Positions 38,901 through 51,672 of a DNA stretch of 64,000 bases are shown piece after piece (positions within the stretch are counted from its first letter, which is position 1; each line of letters opens with the position of its first letter). The stretch covers positions 1,984,001 to 2,048,000 of the forward strand of contig PQWQ01000002.1 in NCBI GenBank assembly GCA_002943765.1, given 5' to 3'. Made by a program: the position numbers and the translations under genes. Source of the DNA: Psoroptes ovis. Lineage: Eukaryota; Arthropoda; Arachnida; Sarcoptiformes; Psoroptidae. Below the pieces are notes generated by a model. It was given only the letters and a program-made list of their open reading frames with translations. It ran no database searches and was not told the DNA's origin.

Positions 38901-41900
38901 TTAAAACATGAATATTGATAGATAATTATTAGATTATTTTTCTGGGTTTCAAAATCAATCGATTTATCACTTGTTTTTGACGATCATTCTAATGATAAAA
39001 ATTGCATAATATTGGAAATTTTCTCGATCAAATATTCAATTTTTATTTATTCTTGTTATCAAGTCAATTGGAGAATGCGAAAATCAGAATTTAAAATTGA
39101 ATAATCTGAAAATGTTGATTATATTAATAAAATTTTGTCAGCGAATTGAATATTAATGAAAATTTATTTCTCTTGGAAACTGAAAACTCCAAAACAAGTG
39201 TTTGAATAAATAATGCACATAAAAATATAGAATTTCTTGTTTTTTGCTGGTATGAATATGTTAATACTGAAAAATATAATCGAATAAGATTTTGAAAAAA
39301 AATCGAAAATATATTACAATCTTTGGATACATAAATTTATTTTTGAAATGCAGATAAAAACGTTTAAAATTGAATTACAAAAAAAAAAACGAAATTTATT
39401 TGAATTAAAGTGAGTGTAAAATCAGGTTTCAATCAATCACAAAACGTGCATGACAACAACAACGACATTATTATTCGAAAAATTATTTCAAAAAATGGTA
39501 ATGATAATAAATATTTCGAAAAAAAGGTGAATATCATTAATACGAATACATGTATCACATGTGATTAGAATCTATGAATAAATTTTTAATTGTTTATCAT
39601 AATCAAATTTTGTATTCAAGAATTTTGAGATGAATTAATCTTTCGCAATTTATTTTAATTTGGAAATTATTCAATACATTCTTCAATGACAACAACACAA
39701 TGTCAAAACATCATGCATACACAAACATACGCTCGTCATTATCATTGTTTATTGAACATAGATAATTATCGATGAAAAAAGTCAAAAATAATTAATGAAT
39801 TGTTATCCTTTAGGATTGTGCATGATCACTAATATAAACGCACCATCAATTTATCAATCAAGTTTGGCGAAAAAGATTTTTATTTTGTTTGCGAAATCAA
39901 GAATTATTATTATTTCTATCTTATTTTTTCAATTATTAAGCGAAAAATCGTCATAAATTCAGATCATTTCAATGAAATTTTAAATGTTTTTTAAATAATT
40001 GTTTATTGCATTGAACAAAGACAAACATCTGACTATTATTATTATCATAATCATCATCAAAATTATTGCATATATTTGAGAAAATTTTAAGAAAAAAAAT
40101 GTGAAAACAGGAGAGGAAAAATAATACATAAATATTATCAAAGATAATCTTGAATAAAATATTTCATTATATGATAATCTTTTTTTCTTCTCCACAAAAT
40201 GAGAAGAGTTATGTGTAATTATTATAAATATAATTATTATAATAATAACTATGATTATGATCAACACACAAAAAATAAATTATATGATAATATCCACATT
40301 TCAATTATAATAATAATGAGTATGTACGATGAACTTAATAAATATCAAGGAAAAAAAGGGAATAATGCTGCACCATGATTTTGATTCACAAATATTGTGT
40401 GAATTACATCATAATATATTATTTTTTCGATGTAAATCATCAAACCGATCGACAAAAATAAAACATTGAAGATAAAGATTTATTCATTCTATCATGATGC
40501 CTGAATAAAATGTTCATATAATCTATTTAAATGATTAAAATGTACATTGAAATTGTTGAATAGTGTTAAGTTTAATCATTTATAATAATTAGAATTATAA
40601 TATTTATAATAACAATAATGATCATCATCATCATCATCGCCAAAATATTCATTATATTTTCATTTTATTATTAATGAGCCACTAATATCAAGTGTTTCAT
40701 TGTGATTTCGCATGTTCAATGCTTCACTTAATGAATGATAATTATTTTGAACAATGAGAACAATGAGAAGCAAGAAAAATTCAATATTGATTCATTGAAA
40801 TTGCCTTCATTTGTTTTACGATGAATGGAAAAAAACAATGCAAGAATATTTTTTTCATTTCTGTTCATTGATTAAAATGGAAACGGTGAAATAAAATTTT
40901 CAAATACACGAGAAAAATGAACAATGATTTCACCATGTTTGAATCGTCAATGATAATGATAATGAGCCTGTAATTGACTATCGAATTGAATGTTTTCAAT
41001 GCAAAAAAAATGAAAAAAGATTCAATAACCAAATAATCATGAACAATTGAAAAATATACACGACAAATGATCCTTTTATAATTGCAAATATAAACAAATA
41101 TCGATTTATATTCAGATTAATCCGCACAAAAAAATATATGATTATTATAATTGCAATAACGTGCAATGAAACAGTGGAAAAAAATAAACAAATAAAACAA
41201 AAATAAATATCTGTAATGATTGAGAACGAGAATTCAAAAACAAATCAATAATATAAACATTGCATATATTCACAATCGAGATACGCATAATAAACAATTT
41301 TTTTTTCGTTTTTGATTGATCAATTGATCAAAATTGATCGGTAAACAATTCTATTTTATCAATAATAATATGGCCACCTGGATAATTGATTGATTTGTGA
41401 ATAAATAATGATAATAATTATTCACTAAATAGATAGATATATGATGGTAGTTTTAGTCGATTTAAAAAAATCGAATTGAACATGATAAATTCGTGACTAT
41501 TATCATCATTATATTTTTTATTATGATGGGAGATACAAAAAATCAATGGTAATTTCCAAATTTTTTTTCCAAATTTAAATTTCACGAATTATGAATTTAA
41601 ATTATATTTTGTGAAATGGTGGAAAAACATTATTGATAAAAACATCTTTTGTTTAGTATTCAAAATATTATTTTTGAATATAAATTGTACGCAAATCAAT
41701 GTAAAATAATAACATAATTTTTGAAAAAAAATAATGATTTCTTTCCAAGAGGATATTGAAAGATATTTGTTCATATGTTTTAAGATAACAAATCAAAATG
41801 TGCTTTGATTCGATGATACATAATCAGGTAGCTACCAAATATGTACGCATAGAATAAAAATGACAGGTAATGATATGAAAAGCAGGGAAAAAATCAGATC

Positions 41901-43591
41901 ATATCACCTGCATCTTTGATTGGAATCATGGAAGCATAAAATTTACTACTGGTATATGACCTTGCATGTTTGAATGGTTGAATGTATGGAGAAAAAAATA
42001 AATACATCTCAAATTATTAGAAATAAATAAAGAAATTGTTGTTGCTGCTGTTGTTGTTGTCGATTCAAAGATAATCATATCAAATCAAATCTGGATTATG
42101 TAATCGACAGAAAAGAATGAAACAACAATCAATACAACAATGAGATGTCATTTTTGATTATCATTGATAAGACATCACAAATATTATGCCTCAAAATAAA
42201 TATTTGTAATCGCTAAAACACCAAAAACAATGATGAATTTAATTTTTATCATCGTTTCATTGGTTCAAAGTTAAAAGTTGTATCAGACAAATGATTAATA
42301 AAAAAAATATGAGCAAACAAATGATCATCAATAGTTAAAATTTATGAATTATCCTTTTCAATTCAATATAATGAAATTAAATCAATGAAATTATTCAATT
42401 TTATTGATGACATTCAACAAAAAAAAATTACTGAGAATTCGAAACGACAATTCAATCGTATTATTAACCAAAAATTATTGTTAGCAAAATCTTTTGGACA
42501 AATCATGTTGTTTTTTGAAATATTTTTCATTTCATTCAGGTTTCACATATAAAATTATGAATAGAATGGTGAATAATATGAAATTTTATTATAGAAAATG
42601 GAATGAAAATGATCATCATTTTTTTGTGTAACACAATTATGGATGGATGAAACTAGAAATCATCATTATTAATATGATTTGTCAATCGTATTAAACATGA
42701 TTTGTTTGATTATTATTACCACTATTATTATCATCATGATTATTGTGAAAAGATTGACGAGGTCGTCATTTATTCGATTTTATTTTCACATTTTTCAATA
42801 ATACATTCATTCATTTGTCACCGTATATTTATGTCAAATTAATATTTTATATTCAATCTTTTTTACTGAGGAAAATTTGAAATTATCAAATAAATTTAAT
42901 ACCTGTTGAAAGATGATTATGTTTCAGTGCAATTAATTATGATTTTTTTTTGTTTTTTTCCATTTTTCCATCTTGTAATGATATATTTCAACGATCAATT
43001 TGAGTATGGAAAATTTAACGATTCAGTGAATTAATGAATGAGAAAATGATTGATTGATCCATTGATGATGGTTATGATCATCATTATTATCATCATCATC
43101 ATTGAAATAAAACCGATTATGTTTCATTTTTCATTTCAATATTATCATCGAATAATAATAATTCAAATGGATGAATTCAGAACATAAGAACAATGAATTT
43201 TGATTTAATGAAGAAAAACAGCAATGTTATGAAATCTGGTTTATTAATTTTTGGTTAGTTCAATAAAGAATAAAATTCTTATAATGAATTATAATCATAG
43301 AAATATTATATATCAAATGAAACACAATTTTATGTTTTAATTTTGGAATTTTAATTTTATTTTTTTCAACTTTTTTATTTTTTCTTAATCCACGTGTTTT
43401 CGACTGTTTCAAAAGCAAAACATTATCTAAATATTATTGGTAGGAGAAATCAAGGGTTATTCATAAAGGACGAACATCGTGATTTTTTTGCAGCAATATT
43501 AGAGCATCCCCCCGCCTAATCTTGAGCTGGTATTCCAACGATTGTTGATGGATATTTGGATTTCACGTTTGACACGTGGACATCTTCCGTT

Positions 43592-44004
43592 TTATCGTTT
43601 TTTCAAAATGGTAATAATTTTATCACCATTTATATTTTGTATTATGCAGGGTCCTTCGAATCTAGTGTCCAAATTTTTTCGGTTCAATTTATTACCTTTG
43701 GAGATGTATTGTATACTTCATCATTAATTTTAAATTCAGCCTTTCTCCTACTTTTATCATATCGCAATTTTTCCTTCATATGAGCTTTTTTTATATTTTC
43801 GAAAGCTAATTTTCGACATTGATCAATATTTTGTTGAATATAATCGTCGTATTGAATTTCTGTTAGGAAATATTTCGGTGAAAATTTAGTGGTTGAATGG
43901 ATGGTATGATTGTATTCGTTAGTTGATGGTTTAGAATCGATTGATCCAGAACAAATGTCGTGTGATGATGATTCTCTTTGCTCAGATAATGGAGAAATTA
44001 TCAT
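43592..44004 (-). pseudogene. Gypsy integrase C-terminal fragment, frameshifted
   Basis: The minus strand encodes a stretch with the Ty3/Gypsy integrase signature just after the catalytic core (YNHTIHSTTKFSPKYFL), followed by a basic helix (RKLAFENIKKAH, then YDKSRRKAEFKINDEVY). The first frame stops at about 43682-43684. A second frame continues the family's pattern (LDTRFEGP) to a stop at 43592, so an indel near 43690-43705 breaks the gene. The catalytic D,D,E residues are not present. The protein would normally insert element DNA into the host genome; this copy cannot. It has no sign of host use. Confidence 0.65.
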
Positions 44005-44092
44005 TATTCAAGTGAGAAGAACTCAAATTTGATCGGTTAGCCAGAACATTTGATATAAAAGAGCATATGAGTTTTGTAAATAGTTGTTGTAT

Positions 44093-44383
44093 TTAATTTT
44101 CGTATTGAGTGTTCAGAACAATCAAGAATATGATCAGCGGACTATCGGTTAGTAACAATGATTCAAAAATAACTACGCTGATCGATTCCGACCAGTTATT
44201 TATCTGGATCATCCTACGAAAGTATCGAATGAATTGTTCAATCGATTCGTCTCGCTCCATTGGGCGAATTGGAATGATTGAATTTTGATACATAATCATA
44301 TGTCGTGAAACGTAAGACACGAAAGAATGTTTCCAGCAATTGTTATTGGAAAATCTTCCAGTAAATTCAAGACGAGCCCACAT
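44093..44383 (-). pseudogene. Gag-like retrotransposon fragment
   Basis: A 96-codon minus-strand frame starting with ATG contains RPMERDESIEQFIRYFRRM followed by an Asn-Trp and a hydrophobic helix. This resembles the capsid region of LTR-element Gag proteins (pattern: acidic, -EQFI-F-R-, -NW-E-). It lies upstream, in the same orientation, of the integrase fragment, so both probably derive from one internally deleted Gypsy-type element. No zinc knuckle is visible. The match is by pattern only. Confidence 0.45.
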
Positions 44384-44537
44384 GTGATGAATTCATACAT
44401 TGAAAAATTTATTGTTCTCTTCCTTTTCCTGAAATGTCTAGAAAATTCTATTTTCATGTGACTTTTCATATATAAATATTGTACTTTTCATTTATGTTTA
44501 TCCATTTCCATTTCACCACTTTCTTTGATAATTCCTG

Positions 44538-44805
44538 TGTTGCAGTTAAAAGAGACTATTTTTACACAGGTTAACCCAACCAACTCAAAATAGTAAAATC
44601 GAACGTTGCGTTCAATTTTTGATCTCAAGTCATCAACATGGTTAAAAAACAAATATTCAATCTTTTGTCATCAATTTACAATCATCAGTTTTTTGTTAGC
44701 ATCAATCATCATGTTTTGTGAATTCAGTCATAATTTTCTTTTCGTTGTTTCAAGATACTTTAAAATTTGTTTGAATAAAATTCACTTTGTTAAAATTTGT
44801 CAACA
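44538..44805 (+). repeat. Possible solo or 5' LTR (TGTTG...CAACA)
   Basis: A 268-bp block begins TGTTG and ends CAACA, a short inverted repeat typical of LTR ends. AATAAA lies at 44774-44779, and the block ends 131 bp before the BEL/Pao Gag start. No second copy and no convincing primer-binding site were found, so this is tentative. Confidence 0.25.
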
Positions 44806-44936
44806 TTAAAGGATTATGAGACTGATTGGTATTGAACTTACGTGTCTTGGGTATTAAGTATTTAGGGGGTCTGGGGTATTATTATCGAATCAACACGTGA
44901 ACAAAACATTTTGCTGAAATTGTAAATCGGGTTATC

Positions 44937-46067
44937 ATGGCGGACGATCAACCGCAGTAGGGGTCTAGTGGTACCAACCAAAATCAGCCAAATAATGAAA
45001 CGAATCGGGTAAATGAATTGAAAAATGAACGAAAATTTTTACGTATTGCTATTACGAAAATGCATGAGGGGTTAGCGGTGCGTGGGAAGATACCTTTATT
45101 AGACAAAGCAAATCAACTTTATGATGAATATACTGATGTTATGTATGAATTAGAGGAACACGATGTCACTGATGATGGTGAATACATTGAAAAATTGAAA
45201 AGAATAATATATTATTGTCAGAATTACTACAGCATCAATCGGTTACTAATTTCAACAATCTCAGACGATTCCATGAGAGTGTGCATCCAATCATTCGAAG
45301 AATTACGATTAATGAGATTTGAGTTTTCAGGTACCATGGAACGTCTTGATGAGCTACAAAGATCTATGGATGAAATCACGATAATGATGAATACACAAGC
45401 GATTAATCTTAATATCGAATCGACAAGGGCAGCTGGGGGTTCTCAATCGAACGCATTACCAATCACGATTAATAACCACAATGATGATAATAACAACGTT
45501 GAAAGTAACAACATTGATAACGAACCTGATAGAATGTTATTATACCGCACCGGGGGAAGTGGGGAAAATTTACAACCATCATCAAATCTAGTACCGATTA
45601 ATACGATTCAATCAAATACAAATGATAATGCCAGAGCAGTTCGGGGTATGGGGCATATTATTGGGCAGCGTCAACAATCTGGTCATCGTATAAAGGTTAA
45701 ATCGGAGGAAATTCCGATATTTTCCGGCAAAGCATGCGACTGGCCACTGTTTCGTGATTCAATTATTGAGCTGATAATAAATAATGATGAAATCCCTACA
45801 AAAAGCTCAAAATTTCGAAGGCTGATAGCAGCATTACCACACGAATCTAGCATACACATTCGAAATCAGTATCACAATCCTGATTTTGAATTAATATTAC
45901 AAATACTGGACCAAGTGTATGCCGCACCAGCAGCACTTATGAATGAGTTGATCAACAAAATCAGAAATTTACCGATATCTTTAAAATTATCAAAGAATTG
46001 CAACGTAAATATCAAGGTCCTGTGTTGTGTAATTCGATTAATTAACGAATTAGAATTTGATTGGTAA
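44937..46067 (+). pseudogene. BEL/Pao-type Gag, broken
   Basis: An ATG at 44937 is followed by an in-frame TAG at 44958-44960. The same frame then stays open for about 368 codons to a TAA at 46065-46067. The first third is helical and acidic like BEL Gag N-termini, the middle is a low-complexity Asn/Ser linker, and the last part (about 45700-45960) matches the DUF1759 Gag pattern: IFSGKACDWPLFRDSI, a Lys-Phe-Arg-Arg-Leu segment, then an LPHES and Asn-Leu-Pro segment. The sequence after about 45975 departs from the family, suggesting a further break. No zinc knuckle, protease or pol follows. Codon use is clearly coding-like and less AT-rich than the surroundings. Family assignment is from pattern recognition. 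Confidence 0.6.
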
Positions 46068-46193
46068 AGCACAATATATAAATGAATACTCTACACAGTG
46101 TAAAAAACAACTTAAAAAATTTTTTATTGAATCTTTTTATTGAATCTTGTATATTAAAACTTCTAATAAATGATATATATTTATAGAATCTAA

Positions 46194-46763
46194 TTTCACA
46201 ACAGTCCTGGGGCAAAATCTTCATATGAACTTATTAACGATTTTGAGTCCGTGAAATTCGATGGTAATGTTAAGGGTACATTTTCAAAAGTCCGTCAGAT
46301 TTTCAACCATCTGTCTGATCGTAACATAAATTTGCCACGTAGTTTTATTAACTGCCAAGTGCGAAATATTCTGCCACCCGAATTCGAAAAAGCGTGCATA
46401 ATACTTGATGTATTCAATGGTGGCAAAGAGGAGAAAGACTTCATAACCGTCGAAGCAGAAGTGCTTAAAGTTGAAAGAGAGTTGAAACAATTAACAGTGT
46501 TATCATCATCTTAGACTACTTTATCATCCACAGTTAAATCTAAAAATTCATCGAGTTCACCATCTGAAAATGACAATTCTGTTGTAGCTTCATCAGCATC
46601 AAATAAGTTTAACAAGTTTAAAAATGTTCAGTGCTTTAATTGTGGAATGAAAGGTCATGTAAGCAAATTTTGTAGCCAACGATCAAAATTTAAATCGAAT
46701 TTCAACAATCACGGTCAGTACACATTTTACCGCCAAAACTCACGTCGCAGACATAAAAATTAA
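46194..46763 (+). pseudogene. Copia-type Gag fragment with zinc knuckle and one internal stop
   Basis: Frame open from just after a TAA at 46191-46193. The first part resembles the UBN2/Copia Gag capsid (a Phe-Asn-His-Leu helix, then ILPPEFEKA, comparable with ILPPEYDGVA in the intact Copia of this window). A TAG at 46512-46514 interrupts it. The same frame then continues through a Ser-rich linker to a CX2CX4HX4C zinc knuckle (CFNCGMKGHVSKFC, about 46632-46673) and a basic tail ending at 46761-46763. No protease or pol follows. It differs from the BEL Gag just upstream, so two families are abutted here. Confidence 0.6.
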
Positions 46764-49700
46764 AAACAATGCTCATTCTTACCTCTGCGAGAATCAATGT
46801 TACATCATAAATTTATAATTGTGAAAAAATAAAAGTTAATAAAATTTAATTTAATTTCAAATTTTTTAAATTTGTGATTTTTGCGATATATATACCAAGT
46901 TTTGAGCTTGATGATTATATTGATTATATTGTTGGCTCATTGATCGAAATATGTTGATGATTCATTTTCATCAATTATATTATAATGTTCTATTATAGAA
47001 TTGTAAATTAGTGTATATAAGTCTCAAACATTTCAATGATTATAATTCATTATTTGAATTATATTTTATTTAGCTATTCTAATGAATAAATATTGAAATT
47101 TAACATCTCATAACACAGCAATATTTACGAATCACATGAAAACCCATTGTGTATTGAAACAGACAAATGGAAACGATGGATTGTCTGATTTGTTTCACCT
47201 TAAATCATCATTAATTTATGACAATCATAAGCACATATATTTTCGATAATCGATGCAATGAAGCTTGTTTTTTTTTTTTGCGTTTCACATTTATGTTTGT
47301 ATCGAATGAAATTAATATGTATGATTGTATATAATAAAAAAAATTGTGAAGAAATGGAAAAGTTTTTAGGAAAATGTTAGATTATTTTATTTACTTAGAA
47401 GGAAAAATGAAATAAACTGAATAGAATCAAATAAATTATGCAAACAAAAATTTTTTTTTCTCGAAATATTTAATCGAAAAAAACGGGTATAACACCATAT
47501 ATCAAGCATATATTTGATGCATTAATACATTCAACACAAAAAAAATTTGGTTAAACATTATGGTCATTTTATTGATCACTATCATTATCTGGAAACATTT
47601 TTTTCTTTACACTCCATCTCAATCACATAAAAATTTGTTGTTCCGTGTCGATTAACATCAGATTAACATGTATCATTTCTATGTAACAAGTTAAATGATA
47701 TTTTTATTTCAACATTCTTTTCTTTTCTTTTCTTCTATGAAAGAAAAAAAATCCTTTTCACATTTTTGGATTCAGATTTCCATATTTCCATTAACAAACA
47801 CACACACACACTTTACACATTGAGAATTTAAAAATAAATGAAAATTATTTCATTTCTCGAAAAACAAATTTAAAATATTCAAAACGAAAAAAAAATCAAT
47901 TTAATTTTCTATGTAGCAAAAAATTGAATTGAAATGAAATGAAATAAATAAAATTAAAATATTTCAAATGACAAATTGTACAAAATTTTTATTAACTCGA
48001 AATTGTTCAACTTTAAAAGCAAAAATTCATAAATGATGAGGACAACAAAATTCAATTTTCATTCAATTCAAGTTTTAGCAACGAAAATTTTTTTTTTCAA
48101 AAAAATTTAAAATTTTAATTTTGTGCAAATGTTTATCGTCAAAAAAAAAAATTATTAAAATTTAAATTTTTTTTTCAATTTAGAATCACACATATTTTTT
48201 GGCTATACATTCATTGACCTTGGACACATTTTCTAACTTGTAAATTTATTATTATTAATTTAAAAATTGAAAATCAAAGAAATCAAAAATAAATAAGAAA
48301 ATGAGGAATGAAAAAAAATCCAAAAAGTTTCAATCCAAATTATTTTATATCCTTCATAGATCAACAACACAATATGCATATTTGTAATTTTGTTAATGAC
48401 AAAATTTTAATATTTTTTGAAAAAATTTTGCATTCACTTATATGAATATTGTTTTGCTGTTTGTAGGTAGTAATTTTGCATTTAAATTATTCAAAAAAAA
48501 ATTTGTTTCTTAGCAAAGCAAATTGAATGCAAAGAAAAAACACCTACGAAATTTAAAATTTCTAAACGACAAAGAAAACAACAGCAACATGAACATCTTT
48601 GATTTATCTTATCTTACACATGTTTTTTCTTTCTTAAAAACATTTTAAATTTTAACATTGAATCATTTGCAAAAAAATTATCAAAATTAGTGATTTTTAT
48701 GCTCAAATTATTGTAATTTTTCATAAAAAAAATGAACGATATATGTAAATATGTTTCAATTGAACAATTAATGGTAATTTTGAACGTTATTTTCTTGCTA
48801 TAAATTAAAAGATATATCTTTGAATTTAAGTTTTCGTATTTAAGTTTAATTTTGCCGACGACAGCTGCACTGAGAATTTTCTTATTTTTGTACGAATCGA
48901 TTTCAGATAGAAATTATATAACAATTATAATTATTATCATTTATTTTGTCGGAAAATTATTTCATGTGAATAAATATAAATGGTGATTCGATCAAGAAAA
49001 TTCATACAATTTTTCAAATTTTTATTGCATGATAATTGTTTATAAATGAAGAATGAAAATTGTCATTATAATTATTAATTATTATTATAATTATTACTGT
49101 TTCTAATTATTTTTTTTCCATCAAAACAATTCAATATTTATATGAAAATATGGAAAAAAAAGAATATTAATTTATATGACAAACAGCAGCAGACTTTTGG
49201 GAATCAATAATATCAAAGGAAAAAAATTGATAATAACTACATTTAATATATTAGCGAGAAAAGATCGAAGAAATTCTTGAATTTCATTCAATTTTAGGCA
49301 AACTTTTTACCGTTTTTGTGATCATAAAATTTGCGTGTATCCAAATGGAATTTTGTTCGATATTCCATTGAATATCATTGTTGTTGCTATCTCTGGGGAA
49401 AGCAAACAACAATAATAAAAAAGATTGATTTTTCTTTTTGAATAATTATTTCATAAAAAATTTATGAAACTCTCGTGCATTATTGATTTTCTTAGGAGCT
49501 TTTTTCCGAAAGGGAAAAAATTTTTCGATGAAAAAGTTTATAGAATTTTTATGCAAATCATTTCAAGGCAATTTTATAGAGGTAAAATCAAAATTTTGCA
49601 ATAATTTTACACTAAAGAGCATATAAACAACACATGATCAACTCAAATAAAATTGAAACACTTGAAATTTATCAATTATTGATAATCACAAGATTTATAG

Positions 49701-51507
49701 ATCATTGACATTCAATTGATATAATTATTATCATCATTATCATTCGTCAAATTTTAATGTTCTACTACAATTCGATTAAAGAGTAAATATTGAAATTTCA
49801 AAAAAAAAAAAGAATCAAAATCAGTTTGTTAAGCAATGATCACCAATGAAAAGCAACAAACTGATCAAAAACAGAGTTAGAGTATCGCATAAATTTTAGA
49901 TTTAATTAAAAATCGATTGAAAATTAATTTAATGAATTTTTTTCTTTGTTGATTTTATAATTTATTTTCTGATTAAATCATAGCCACATAATATTGGCTG
50001 TAATAATCGAAATGATAATTGAAACAAAAGAAATTGACAATTAAAATGATAATAATGAGTCAAGATTGTAAATTTCAACACTTTGACACGTCATGGGAAC
50101 GATTTAATTATTGCAATTTATTCGAGTTTCATTCAAAGTTTAATTTAAGCCTTCAATCTGTTTGACAAAATGTCAAACAAACAAGATGAAGATGAAACAA
50201 AGAAACGAAACGAAAGAAATGCTAATTCATCTTTGTGAAAAACTTTGATTGGAAAATTGGAAAATGTTCGGTGTTTGTTTGTAACTGATATTAACAAATT
50301 GTTAAATTATAATTATCGATACATGGATGGCAAAAAAATTTGTTTGCTGGAAAATATCGAAAAATCGTGATCTAAATCCTTGAAAACCACAACGAAAGAT
50401 TAAAATTGAAATGGCAGAATAATGCTAATAATAATAATATGATAATATGTATGGAAAAAAATCAATTGCAATTATAAATCATCATTTAAAAATATATACG
50501 ATTAAAATTAAAAATAATTTCAAATGATTAGATTTATTCATCTGTATGTGTTCGTGTTTGTTGTTAAACTTGTTGGCACAATATATGCTAGGCAAATTAT
50601 TTTTTGAAAAATTGTTTTCAATGTATGAATGATGCATTTATTCTCTCATTCAATCACAAATTCAAGATATATTCAAGCAAAAAATTATCAATTTTTAATT
50701 GATCAAATGATATAATAAAATACAAATAGAAAAGCATAGAAAATAATAAAATGCAAAAAAACAAAAATTTCTACTCACGATCTATATCATCAATAAATAA
50801 TGACAATGACATTTTACTTCTGTTGCAAAACTTTTATTTGTGGCATTGATCCATTTTTCTTTTAAGAAGAAAACAAATTATCGTTGATGAAGAATTAAAG
50901 AATGATGATGATGATGAAGATGGAAGAAAATCCCTATGGAGATATTTAATGATGTTTGGCCGTTTATTTTTTCTTCATTTTTCTTTTTACCATTATACAC
51001 CTATTTTTTTTATTTGATGGAAAATTCTTCGTCTTTATTTTCAATTATTATAATTATATCAATATAATTTTCATTAATTTGCCAAAATTATGTCATTAAT
51101 GTGATATGGATGTGGTATGGAATTAATTGAATTTAGTTAAAATAAATATCATTTTCGCATAAAGAGGGAATGAAAAATAAAAAATGATCAGATTTGTTTC
51201 GTTTTTTTTTATAAATAATGAGGAAAAAATTATTACCAATTTACCTGAATAAGGAATAAATATATTTCCACATAACATTCAATTCACTTAATTAATCACA
51301 ATTTTATATCATTTTTTAATATTTGAAAGATGATTTTTTTATTATTATTCCAAAAAATTTGATTAATTTATCACATGCTTAGATTGATATTGTTTTTTAG
51401 TTTATTTAAATGATTGGAATTATCAAGTTTTTTTTGCGGGTAAAACAATTCATACAAAATACAAGAAATCTCATGAATCTAATGGAAATAAATATCATGA
51501 GAGTAGT
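46764..51507. other. AT-rich spacer, nothing recognised
   Basis: No frame with family features, no RNA gene and no clear transposon. Homopolymer A/T runs, short CA repeats (47800-47811) and triplet repeats are present. Confidence 0.55.
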
Positions 51508-51510
51508 GAT

Positions 51511-51672
51511 GATATCTTCAGAAAGTTCTTCCCACTTCCAGTCATACCGAAATTTCTCAGACTAAATTTCTTCAACATGCAATTCATAAGCGGCCATGGA
51601 AATTTCGCTGGATATTTACACTGAAGAAGACTGAAAGATTCACCGCTGTGCGGATGTGGTCAATCGATTTTT
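51511..51672 (+). pseudogene. Non-LTR retrotransposon (LINE) ORF2 C-terminal fragment
   Basis: One plus-strand frame reads through NFFNMQFISGHGNFAGYLH, an in-frame TGA at 51622-51624, then RRLKDSPLCGCGQS. This is the C-terminal pattern of Jockey/I/R1-type LINE ORF2 proteins after RNase H: (L/I)TGHG-F--YLHR---DSP-C-CG. The stop sits where those proteins usually have Arg, consistent with a CGA to TGA change. The rest of ORF2 and a poly(A) end were not found. It is a small, old fragment in a locally GC-richer island. Confidence 0.65.

Larger units (their letters stand above)
5482..43504. other. About 38 kb of AT-rich DNA without a recognisable gene
   Basis: Both strands were read. Frames are mostly under 110 codons, dominated by Asn, Ile, Lys and Phe or by translated microsatellites, and none shows a known domain. 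No tRNA, rRNA or transposon protein was recognised. The stretch is scattered with ATG/CAT, AAT, AAC, CA, GATT and TTTA simple repeats and small palindromes, listed separately where notable. It could be intergenic or a very long intron of a gene whose exons lie outside or were missed; very short exons cannot be excluded. Confidence 0.55.
43505..44383 (-). mobile_element. Decayed Ty3/Gypsy-type retrotransposon remnant
   Basis: In minus-strand order it holds a Gag-like fragment (44383-44093), then an integrase C-terminal fragment (44004-43592), then a G-rich tract (GGCGGGGGGA, near 43505-43518) resembling a polypurine tract before an LTR. Protease, reverse transcriptase, RNase H and the integrase core are missing, so most of pol is deleted. 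No LTR pair was found. The family call rests mainly on the integrase tail. Confidence 0.6.
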
